DNA of 13,424 nucleotides from Selenomonas sp. (GTDB lineage Bacteria; Bacillota; Negativicutes; Selenomonadales; Selenomonadaceae), in the NCBI GenBank assembly GCA_003518745.1, contig DOYB01000101.1:1-13424 (forward strand), read 5' to 3'. The translations under genes were made by a program, and so were the position numbers. The notes under the pieces are model-generated. The model ran no database searches. It saw only the letters and a program-made list of their open reading frames with translations, and was not told where the DNA came from. Of this stretch, positions 1 through 6,437 are shown one piece after another (position 1 is the stretch's first letter; each line of letters starts with the position of its first letter).

Positions 1-68
1 TCGAAAAGCCGGCGGGAGTCCGCCATGACTTCTTTTTTCAGTTTTATCAGTTTTTCGCAAAATGGCAT
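1..68 (-). CDS. 5' end of an unrecognised gene, cut by the window edge
   Basis: Reading leftward from the ATG at 68, the frame stays open to base 1 and gives 22 codons, beginning MPFCEKLIKL and then rich in Lys and Glu. A Shine-Dalgarno-like GATAGGA lies about 9 bases before this ATG. An in-frame ATG at 77 is almost on top of the site, so it is the less likely start. The gene begins 20 bases after the stop of the 228-aa gene on the same strand, which suggests one transcript. Too little is visible to name it, and the frame could be open by chance. Confidence 0.4.
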   Translation of the reverse strand, partial: MPFCEKLIKLKKEVMADSRRLF

Positions 69-88
69 GTACTTCATTCCTATCTTGT

Positions 89-775
89 TTATTTTACCTG
101 CTGCGCCCGCTGTCTGATTTCACGGAGCCTCGGAACAAGGTGTTCCTGCAGCTTTTTCTCCAGTTCGTCCAGTTCTTTTGAGTCGAATACATAATTGACA
201 TCAGGGATGTTGTGGATGCGGGCCTCACCAAAGTATTCGTCCCGGAACATGTTGTAATATATATTGAAGCTGGTTTCCTGGGCAAAATCCGTGTAGTCTA
301 TGATTATGTAGGAACCATTGGTGATTTCCACCGGCTCGGCAGGCGCGATGAATAGCTGGAAACCCTCCAATGAAACGGGAAGCCGGCGGCCATATTCCCA
401 TTCCATTATTTTTTTTGACCGCAGGATGCTCCCAATGTCGGCTTCGTCAAAACGGGAAAGGGATTCAAGCATTCCTTCAAGCTGGGTTTTAAGCAGCAGT
501 TCAAAGGTATCGAAGCTTCCGGTTATGTATTCCATTTTGCAGAATTCCACTAATCCTATCTTCACCCGAAGCTTGTATTCCTTGGTTTCCTCGTGAAAAT
601 AGGCCGTGGCGCTTCGATGCTTTTCAGCGCTGCTATAGCGGAAAAGCTCATATACATCGCCGTCGATTTCCATAAGCCGTTCTAATTTGAATCCGTGTAA
701 TTCATTCGGTAATTCGGCCATGTATTGCCAATCTGCTGTTTCCTTTTCCACTCGTTCCTTGGTTGCGTCCTTCAC
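89..775 (-). CDS. Conserved-looking unknown protein made of two tandem modules
   Basis: This 228-aa soluble protein has no signal peptide or membrane segment, and I do not recognise its family. It starts with GTG (773-775) behind a good AGAGGTGA site (782-788). It appears internally duplicated. Residues 16-31 and 126-141 align without gaps (offset 110) as W-x-Y-x3-LP-x2-L-x-GF-x-L. Each motif is followed by a strand-rich, aromatic, acidic stretch and then a Leu/Glu-rich helix (about 89-109 and 199-220). The composition is acidic, with a basic C-terminal end. A promoter candidate precedes it, and it is transcribed away from ssrA. The partial gene at 1-68 follows 20 bases after its stop and may be co-transcribed. 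The two-module layout suggests a pseudo-dimer or a two-site binding protein; that is inference and no function is assigned. Confidence 0.8.
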   Translation of the reverse strand: MKDATKERVEKETADWQYMAELPNELHGFKLERLMEIDGDVYELFRYSSAEKHRSATAYFHEETKEYKLRVKIGLVEFCKMEYITGSFDTFELLLKTQLEGMLESLSRFDEADIGSILRSKKIMEWEYGRRLPVSLEGFQLFIAPAEPVEITNGSYIIIDYTDFAQETSFNIYYNMFRDEYFGEARIHNIPDVNYVFDSKELDELEKKLQEHLVPRLREIRQRAQQVK

Positions 776-797
776 GATAGTTCACCTCTGCAACTAA

Positions 798-826
798 ATA
801 ATATACCAACGGGAGCCATTATGCAA
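798..826 (-). promoter_or_regulatory. Candidate sigma-A promoter for the 228-aa gene
   Basis: On the minus strand, TTGCAT (826-821) and TATTAT (803-798) are separated by exactly 17 bases. Transcription would start near 790, leaving a short leader that contains the ribosome-binding site at 782-788. It lies back to back with the ssrA promoter, about 80 bases away. Confidence 0.55.
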
Positions 827-903
827 TGATATAAGACCGTGGCGCTATGTAACTTTAGATGTTCTTTTTTTTATTTGTGTAGTGATAGAAACTCAGGGAA
901 AAT

Positions 904-932
904 TTGACAAAAGCCCACTTCCATGCTATAGT
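904..932 (+). promoter_or_regulatory. ssrA promoter, near-consensus with extended -10
   Basis: A perfect TTGACA (904-909) is followed by a 17-base spacer and TATAGT (927-932). A TG pair at 924-925 forms an extended -10. The expected start is near 939, giving a precursor leader of about 17 nt before the mature tmRNA 5' end at 957. RNase P would remove this leader. Such a strong promoter suits an abundant stable RNA. Confidence 0.85.
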
Positions 933-956
933 ATCTACAGGAAACTTTATATTCAT

Positions 957-1306
957 GGGGCTGCAATGGTCTCGACGGGGATAGATGGTGTAAGAATAGC
1001 GAGCCCCGGGGTCATCGAACCGGGTTAGTAAGGTGAAATTGCTTAAATATAAAAGCAAACGAAGATTACGCTCTGGCCGCTTAAGGCCGGCCTCCTACGT
1101 CCGACTTCCCGCTAGGGCGGGTGGAGGTCAAAGCGGGATACCGCATTGTGAATGTGATGTAGCAGTGCTGGGAAATTTACATCGCTCGGTTTGAGGGAGG
1201 TTGCCGGTGGGCTCCTGATAACTTAAAGCTGATCATCAGGCTGCGCTCGGAGAAGTTTTTGCAGCAATATTTTCGGACAGGAGTTCGATTCTCCTCAGCT
1301 CCACCA
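957..1306 (+). ncRNA. ssrA: Transfer-messenger RNA (tmRNA), one-piece form
   Basis: tmRNA rescues ribosomes stalled on broken mRNAs. It enters as alanyl-tRNA with SmpB and then templates a degradation tag. The acceptor stem pairs GGGGCTG (957-963) with CAGCTCC (1296-1302), followed by discriminator A1303 and an encoded CCA (1304-1306). The third pair is G959-U1300, the G3-U70 identity signal for alanyl-tRNA synthetase. The T arm AGGAG/CTCCT closes a TTCGATT loop. The 5' region has the usual GGTCTCGACGGGGAT block. The tag frame is at 1055-1084. Several G+C-rich hairpins follow, for example CCCGC/GCGGG near 1107-1122, consistent with the pseudoknot region. The length of 350 nt is typical. It sits between its own promoter and terminator, so it is a single-gene unit. 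Confidence 0.97.
1055..1084 (+). other. ssrA: tmRNA tag-peptide reading frame (ANEDYALAA-stop)
   Basis: The resume codon is GCA at 1055, and nine codons encode ANEDYALAA before TAA at 1082-1084. With the alanine charged on the tmRNA, the tag is AANEDYALAA. The C-terminal ALAA matches the ending recognised by ClpXP-type proteases in many bacteria. The tag is one residue shorter than the E. coli version. Confidence 0.93.
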
Positions 1307-1318
1307 AAAGAAGATTGT

Positions 1319-1353
1319 GTGCCGCATTCCTTAGTTGGGGTGCGGTACTTTTT
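1319..1353 (+). terminator. Intrinsic terminator of ssrA
   Basis: A 12-bp stem (1319-1330 with 1337-1348, three G-T pairs) closes a 6-base loop and is followed directly by five T residues (1349-1353). A weaker A/T hairpin with a T-rich tail lies at 1369-1393 and may act as backup. Confidence 0.88.
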
Positions 1354-1416
1354 ATGCGGATTTACGATGGAAAACAAAAAGTTTTTCATTTTTAGCCGCT
1401 ATTTTTCGTATTATAT

Positions 1417-1446
1417 TTGCAGGATAGAAGTACTTGGTGGTAGAAT
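1417..1446 (+). promoter_or_regulatory. Candidate glyQS promoter
   Basis: TTGCAG (1417-1422), an 18-base spacer and TAGAAT (1441-1446) fit a sigma-A promoter. It lies downstream of the ssrA terminators. The start would be near 1453, leaving an untranslated leader of about 115 nt before glyQ. Confidence 0.55.
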
Positions 1447-1452
1447 ACATAG

Positions 1453-1569
1453 CAGATTATGTTAGCGCGAACCCGCGCTTGCTTATCTTTGGAATAATCG
1501 TATGGCTGCGGGCCCTACAGCGGCTTCATGGCAGCGGCATAAAAAACGAATTATAAAGGAGTTGTAGCT
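1453..1569 (+). promoter_or_regulatory. glyQ 5' leader with hairpin, no T-box signature
   Basis: The leader contains a compact AGCGCG/CGCGCT hairpin (1464-1469 with 1474-1479, loop AACC) and a looser GCTGC/GCAGC pairing around 1505-1535. A T-box would need the conserved antiterminator sequence AGGGTGGNACCGCG and a terminator before the start codon; I find neither. The ribosome-binding site AAAGGAG (1555-1561) lies 8 bases before the glyQ ATG. Regulation by the leader is unproven. Confidence 0.35.
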
Positions 1570-2451
1570 ATGAAATTTCAGGAACTAATCCTGGCATTGC
1601 AACAGTTCTGGTCGGAACAGGGTTGCATATTGGCAGAGCCCTATGATGTGGAAAAGGGCGCGGGAACCATGAATCCCTTTACTTTTCTCAGGGTTCTTGG
1701 GCCTGAGCCTTGGAATGTGGGATATGTGGAGCCTTCAAGAAGGCCTGCGGATGGCCGTTATGGTGACAACCCCAACAGGCTTTATCAGCATCACCAGTTC
1801 CAGCTTATAATGAAGCCGTCTCCCAACAATATTCAGGAGCTGTATCTTGAGAGCCTGGAGCGGCTCGGCATTGACCCGAAGAAGCACGACATCCGCTTCG
1901 TTGAGGATAACTGGGAGTCACCGACTCTCGGTGCCTGGGGCCTTGGCTGGGAAGTTTGGCTGGATGGTATGGAGATTACCCAGTTCACGTATTTCCAGCA
2001 GGTGGGCAGCCAGGATGTAAAGCCTGTGGCGGTAGAAATCACCTATGGTCTTGAGCGTCTTGCCATGTATATCCAGGGGGTTGAGAATGTCTACGATGTG
2101 AAGTGGACAGACGACTACACCTATGGGGATGTGTTCCATCAGAACGAGTTTGAACAGTCCAGCTATTCCTTTGACCTCTCCGATGAAGCTCTGCTTTTCG
2201 ATTTGTTCGAGAAATATGAGAAGGAGGCGGTGCGCATTATAGAAAAGGGCTTTGTGCACCCTGCCTATGACTACGTGCTTAAATGCTCCCACACCTTCAA
2301 TCTGCTGGATGCCCGGGGAGCCATTAGTGTTTCGGAGCGTACTGCCTTTATAGGCCGTGTCAGGAGACTGGCCCGCATGTGCGCCGAATGCTATCTGAAA
2401 CAGCGTGAGGAACTGGGGTATCCAATGTTGAAAAGGGGGAAAAAGGCATGA
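1570..2451 (+). CDS. glyQ: Glycine--tRNA ligase alpha subunit
   Basis: This is the catalytic subunit of the tetrameric (alpha2-beta2) bacterial glycyl-tRNA synthetase, which charges tRNA-Gly with glycine using ATP in the cytoplasm. The 293 residues match the usual size. It begins MKFQELILAL and has the family hallmarks: EPSRRP at 54-59, the class II motif 2 region YQHHQFQLIMKP at 72-83, and motif 3 GLERLAMYIQG at 160-170. The WESPTLGAWGLGWEVWLDGME stretch near 115-134 belongs to the glycine/ATP pocket. The start is supported by AAAGGAG 8 bases upstream. The stop overlaps the start of glyS by four bases (ATGA at 2448-2451), so the two subunits are translationally coupled. Confidence 0.98.
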   Translation: MKFQELILALQQFWSEQGCILAEPYDVEKGAGTMNPFTFLRVLGPEPWNVGYVEPSRRPADGRYGDNPNRLYQHHQFQLIMKPSPNNIQELYLESLERLGIDPKKHDIRFVEDNWESPTLGAWGLGWEVWLDGMEITQFTYFQQVGSQDVKPVAVEITYGLERLAMYIQGVENVYDVKWTDDYTYGDVFHQNEFEQSSYSFDLSDEALLFDLFEKYEKEAVRIIEKGFVHPAYDYVLKCSHTFNLLDARGAISVSERTAFIGRVRRLARMCAECYLKQREELGYPMLKRGKKA

Positions 2452-4502
2452 GCAAGGATTTGCTGCTGGAGATAGGAACTGAGGAGGTTCCCGCGCATGT
2501 CATGCCGGGAGTCTTGAAGGAGCTCGCGGAAAAGGCTGAGAAGGTCTTTAAGGAGCAGCGTATAGCCTTTTCCTCGGTGCGAACCATGGGAACTCCGCGT
2601 CGTTCGGCGCTCTTGGTGGAGGGTCTTGAGGAACGTCAGGCGGATATGTCCAGTGAGAACAGAGGCCCTTCCGTGAAAATCGCTTTCGATGGAGACGGGA
2701 ATCCCACCAAGGCGGCGCAGGGCTTTGCCCGTGGTCAGAAGGTGGATCCCAAGGACCTTGTGGTCAAGGACGGCTATGTCTATGCTATTGTTCATGCTGA
2801 GGGCAAGGAAACCGCGGAGCTTTTGAGATCCATTTTGCCGGAGCTTATTTGCGGATTGAGTTTCCCCAATCACATGCGGTGGGCGGACTTGGATTTCAAG
2901 TTCATACGCCCCTTGCGTTGGATTGTGGCTCTATATGGCAGCGATATCATTCCCTTTGAGGTGGCAGAGGTCAAGTCGGGGCGTGTATCCAGAGGGCATC
3001 GCTTCCTCAGTGAGGGGGATTTCGAGATTGCTGATGCTGCCAGCTATGAGAAGCGCTGCGAAGAGAATTTCGTGATTGTTGATCAGGAGCGCCGCAAGGC
3101 GATGATCCGCCGGCAGATAGAGGAGACAGCGGAGAAGAACGGCGGACGCGCTGAGATTACCGAGGATCTGCTGGAAGAGGTGCTCTATCTGGTGGAATAC
3201 CCGACGGCTCTTTGCGGTACCTTTGAGGAAAAATATCTGAAGCTTCCGGCTGAGGCTGTTATAACCCCCATGCGTGACCATCAGCGCTACTTCCCCGTTA
3301 AAACGGAGGATGGAAGGCTTATGCCGCTGTTTATTACGGTCCGTAATGGCGGCAGCGAGTATCTGGATATTGTCCAGCATGGCAATGAGAGGGTGCTCAA
3401 GGCTCGTCTTGAGGATGCGCAGTTCTTCTTTGATGAGGATCGCAAGAAGTCCCTTGAGGAACATCGTGACAGACTGAAGACCGTGGTGTTCCAGGAAGGG
3501 CTCGGCAGTGTCTATGCAAAGACTGAGCGTCTTGAGAAATTGGCTGAGAAAATCAGTGATGCCCTTGGAGTCAGTGAGAACGACAAGAAAAATGCCATAC
3601 GGGCCGCCAGACTCTCCAAGGCTGATCTCGTTACGGGAATGGTTACGGAGTTCACTGAGCTGCAGGGAATCATGGGCAGGGAGTATGCCCGTCTCGATGG
3701 TGAGCCGGAGGAGGTGGCTCTTGCGATCGATGAGCATTATATGCCACGCTTCGCGGGTGACAGCCAGCCTAAGACTACACCGGGCCGTATCGTGAGCATT
3801 GCGGATAAGATTGATAACATGGTGGCTACCTTCAGCCGCGGGCTGATCCCCACCGGCTCCCAGGATCCCTTCGCTCTTAGAAGACAGGCTCTGGGGCTTG
3901 TGAATATGCTGGTTGAGGCAAAGTACAGGATTTCCATTGCAAAGCTGGTTGATACAGCGATGGACCTTTTGGATATCAAGGATCAGAAAATCAGGGAGAA
4001 GATGCAGCAGGATGTGGCTGACTTCATTCGCCTCCGTTTGAAGAATGTACTTGGCGATACCGTGCGTTATGACGTCGCGGATGCCGTACTGGCAGATGTG
4101 GATGATCCCTTCCGTGTGACACTCAGGGCTTCGGCGGTGGCGGATTTCGTGAAGCGTGAGGATGCCGCCAAGCTGGTTCAGGCCTTTGTGCGTACAGGCA
4201 ATATCGCGAAGCAGGCCGTTGATACGGCTATGGACCCGGCAGTTTTCCAGACGGACGCGGAGAAGGTTTTGTATCGTGTTTATGGAGAGGTAAAGACCGC
4301 GGTAAAGGGCGCTGCAGAAAAACAGGATTTCGCAGGGGCCATCGAGGCGATGGTACAGCTTGCGGCTCCCATTGATGAATTCTTCGATTCAGTAATGGTT
4401 ATGGACAAGGATGAAAAAATCAGGAATTCACGTTTGGGGCTGATGAAGTCCATTCAAATCCTGCTGTTGGAAGCTGCGGACTTTGGAAAACTGGTATTTT
4501 GA
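2448..4502 (+). CDS. glyS: Glycine--tRNA ligase beta subunit
   Basis: This is the beta subunit of glycyl-tRNA synthetase, needed for tRNA-Gly recognition and assembly of the alpha2-beta2 enzyme. The 684 residues are full length for the family. It opens with the family signature LLLEIGTEEVPA (5-16). Other hallmarks are NHMRWADLDFKFIRPLRW (141-158), ITPMRDHQRYFPV (272-284) and the HD-like block from about 386 to 475 (DLVTGMVTEFTELQGIMG at 393-410, then DSQPKTTPGRIVSIADKID). The C-terminal part (about 570-680) is the DALR-type anticodon-binding helical region. It overlaps glyQ by four bases, which couples translation and helps keep subunits at equal levels. Confidence 0.98.
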   Translation: MSKDLLLEIGTEEVPAHVMPGVLKELAEKAEKVFKEQRIAFSSVRTMGTPRRSALLVEGLEERQADMSSENRGPSVKIAFDGDGNPTKAAQGFARGQKVDPKDLVVKDGYVYAIVHAEGKETAELLRSILPELICGLSFPNHMRWADLDFKFIRPLRWIVALYGSDIIPFEVAEVKSGRVSRGHRFLSEGDFEIADAASYEKRCEENFVIVDQERRKAMIRRQIEETAEKNGGRAEITEDLLEEVLYLVEYPTALCGTFEEKYLKLPAEAVITPMRDHQRYFPVKTEDGRLMPLFITVRNGGSEYLDIVQHGNERVLKARLEDAQFFFDEDRKKSLEEHRDRLKTVVFQEGLGSVYAKTERLEKLAEKISDALGVSENDKKNAIRAARLSKADLVTGMVTEFTELQGIMGREYARLDGEPEEVALAIDEHYMPRFAGDSQPKTTPGRIVSIADKIDNMVATFSRGLIPTGSQDPFALRRQALGLVNMLVEAKYRISIAKLVDTAMDLLDIKDQKIREKMQQDVADFIRLRLKNVLGDTVRYDVADAVLADVDDPFRVTLRASAVADFVKREDAAKLVQAFVRTGNIAKQAVDTAMDPAVFQTDAEKVLYRVYGEVKTAVKGAAEKQDFAGAIEAMVQLAAPIDEFFDSVMVMDKDEKIRNSRLGLMKSIQILLLEAADFGKLVF

Positions 4503-4528
4503 TTTATTGGGATAAGAGTATACGTCGT

Positions 4529-4554
4529 ATCGGCAGGCATCGCGCCCTGCCGAT
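4529..4554 (+). terminator. Hairpin after glyS, weak terminator candidate
   Basis: A perfect 9-bp stem ATCGGCAGG/CCTGCCGAT (4529-4537 with 4546-4554) closes an 8-base loop, 26 bases after the glyS stop. The following sequence, TCTGCGTTTA, has only a short T run. It is a poor intrinsic terminator by itself and may instead protect the mRNA 3' end. Confidence 0.5.
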
Positions 4555-4638
4555 TCTGCGTTTACTGGGCAATGGTTAAATAAATTTTCAGTTTTGTTTT
4601 TCAATGTGAAAAATTAAGAAGGAAATTCTGCTTTTAGG

Positions 4639-4644
4639 TAGAAT
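4639..4644 (+). promoter_or_regulatory. Possible -10 element for the PAS-GGDEF-EAL gene
   Basis: TAGAAT, followed by AC as in the glyQS promoter, lies 47 bases before the start codon, behind an A/T-rich stretch (4575-4630). No convincing -35 is seen at 16-19 bases, so an activator or an alternative sigma factor is possible. The rest of the 4503-4691 gap contains only the hairpin at 4529-4554. Confidence 0.3.
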
Positions 4645-4691
4645 ACTAAAAAGGGGAGTTAGAATATACATCTCAGAAAGAAGACGGGGAT

Positions 4692-6365
4692 ATGATTACA
4701 AAACAAGAGCCTCGGATGGATTCTGTGCTCCATCGCATTCGGCTGTATTTCGACACATTGCAGAAGACAACTGAAAATTTCCTTTTTGTCACTGATCTGC
4801 GGGACAGCATAACGATGCTGTCTGAGAATTTCATGGAATCATTTGCTCTGTCAGGTACCCTATTGAGGGATATGGACAGGCAGTGGCTGCCATTGATTCA
4901 TTCTGATGACAGGGAGAACTACCAGAGGAGCATAGCGGCTCTTGCCGACGGCTCCACTCTTGAGCATGATATTCAGTATCGTGTTCGCTATAATTCGGGA
5001 GATTATGGCTGGGTCAACTGTCATGGTATGATAGGAAAGGACGCGGATGGCAATCCCGTTATTTTCGCGGGTGTCATCACGAAGCTTGACAGGCGGGTAA
5101 TGGCTGATAACGTTACGGGTCTGCGCAATCGTTATGCCTTCGATCAGGAACTGCGCCGCAGTCTGCAGGAAAATCCCGAAGGCAAGGGCGCTGTGGTTGT
5201 TGTGGGATTGGATAATTTCCACATCATAAACGAGACCTATGGGCACCATTTCGGTGACGCGGCGCTTCGGCAGATTGCCAAGAATGTGGCAAATGTGCTG
5301 CCGCCTGACATACACCTCTACAAGCTGGACGGTGATCTGTTCGGCATGTTCTGGCCCGATGCTATGCCGGAGGAGATAGAGATTATCTTTTCCAGTGTTC
5401 AGCTGGCCATGCGTGAGATACGCAATGCCGAGGATACCATATATTGTACGGCCTCTGCCGGCGCGGCCTTCTATCCTACGGACGGGGAGGATGCCATTAC
5501 CCTGATGAAGTATGCTGAGGCAGCCATGGAAATGGCGCGCCGCCTCGGAAAGGACAGGATATGCTTCTTCTCCAAGGAGAGCTATGACCGTTGGCGGTAT
5601 GACGTGAGCATGCAGGGGCTTATGCAAAATAGCATAGCCAGAGGCTGCGAGGACTTCTTCCTTTATTTCCAGCCACAGGTGGACGCTAAGGATGGACGTC
5701 TGTTGGGAGCGGAAGCGCTTCTGCGCTGGCAGGACAGCGATGGGAGTATAGTGGCTCCCATGCAGTTCATACCTTTGCTGGAAAAGACCCGTATGATTAT
5801 TCCGGTGGGGCACTGGATTATTGAGCAGGCAGTGAAGACCTGCAAGAAGTGGCAGAAATATATGCCAGGTTTCCAAATGAGCATCAATATTTCTCTCTAT
5901 CAGCTGGAGGAGCACATGCTCTATCCCTTTGTGGAGGACTGCCTCGCTCGTTATGATGTAGATCCCAAGACAATTATCTTCGAGCTGACAGAGAGCCAGA
6001 GCGTTTCGGATTGGGAATTCGTCAATGAGGCCTTCAAGCACTTCCATGAGCTCGGGATACAGATAGCTATGGATGATTTCGGTACAGGCTATTCTTCCTT
6101 GGGATTGTTGAAGAATTTCAGCTGCAATATCATCAAGATAGACAGGGTGTTCGTGGAGGATATCCTCAGCAGCGAGTTCAATCGCAATCTGGTGAAGTAC
6201 ACCATCAAGCTTTGCCACAGCATTGGAATGGTGGTATGCATCGAAGGGGTTGAGGAGGAAGAACCTTATATCTTCCTGCGTGATGAGTGTAACGCGGATA
6301 TCATTCAGGGATTCTACTTCGGACGCCCAGAGCCTGAGGAAGAGTTTATAAAACGTTTGATTTGA
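4692..6365 (+). CDS. PAS-GGDEF(degenerate)-EAL protein, probable c-di-GMP phosphodiesterase
   Basis: This 557-aa cytoplasmic protein has no visible membrane segment. An N-terminal PAS_3-like sensor (about 30-133, with WLPLIHSDDRENYQ at 65-78) is followed by a GGDEF domain (about 136-295) and an EAL domain (about 308-555). The cyclase site is damaged: the signature reads DGDLF (213-217), the first metal-binding Asp is Gly172, and no RxxD inhibitory site is present. Putative GTP contacts N180 and D189 remain. The EAL site looks complete: E341 (EALLRW), N399, E431 and E434 (ELTES), D461 and D462 (DDFGTGYSSL), K482, E518 and Q539. It therefore probably hydrolyses c-di-GMP to pGpG, and the dead GGDEF may act as a GTP-sensing switch, as known for Caulobacter PdeA. 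The ribosome-binding site is weak (AAGACGGGG). It appears monocistronic, ending at a strong terminator. Confidence 0.92.
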   Translation: MITKQEPRMDSVLHRIRLYFDTLQKTTENFLFVTDLRDSITMLSENFMESFALSGTLLRDMDRQWLPLIHSDDRENYQRSIAALADGSTLEHDIQYRVRYNSGDYGWVNCHGMIGKDADGNPVIFAGVITKLDRRVMADNVTGLRNRYAFDQELRRSLQENPEGKGAVVVVGLDNFHIINETYGHHFGDAALRQIAKNVANVLPPDIHLYKLDGDLFGMFWPDAMPEEIEIIFSSVQLAMREIRNAEDTIYCTASAGAAFYPTDGEDAITLMKYAEAAMEMARRLGKDRICFFSKESYDRWRYDVSMQGLMQNSIARGCEDFFLYFQPQVDAKDGRLLGAEALLRWQDSDGSIVAPMQFIPLLEKTRMIIPVGHWIIEQAVKTCKKWQKYMPGFQMSINISLYQLEEHMLYPFVEDCLARYDVDPKTIIFELTESQSVSDWEFVNEAFKHFHELGIQIAMDDFGTGYSSLGLLKNFSCNIIKIDRVFVEDILSSEFNRNLVKYTIKLCHSIGMVVCIEGVEEEEPYIFLRDECNADIIQGFYFGRPEPEEEFIKRLI

Positions 6366-6372
6366 TGGAATC

Positions 6373-6407
6373 ACGGATAGGTTTGAGAAAAACCTATCCG
6401 TATTTTT
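6373..6407 (+). terminator. Strong intrinsic terminator after the EAL gene
   Basis: A perfect 12-bp stem ACGGATAGGTTT/AAACCTATCCGT (6373-6384 with 6390-6401) closes a GAGAA loop and is followed by ATTTTT. It starts 8 bases after the stop codon and ends only 30 bases before the dgt start. It should isolate the EAL gene from the dgt-dnaG-rpoD cluster. Confidence 0.93.
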
Positions 6408-6437
6408 CCCTATCGGAGCCGAAGGGAGGTTGTGGGG

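Noticed and set aside
1..38. GGCGG-GAGT-CCGCC hairpin near the left edge as a terminator
   Set aside because: The stem is only 5 bp, the T run on the + strand starts 8 bases late, and the region is open as the 5' end of a minus-strand frame.
1259..1465. 68-codon + frame crossing the tmRNA 3' end and its terminator
   Set aside because: It covers the tmRNA acceptor/T arm and the terminator, so it is not a plausible gene.
2931..3737. 268-codon minus-strand frame opposite glyS
   Set aside because: glyS motifs occupy the + strand here; the antisense product is Leu/His-rich without family features.
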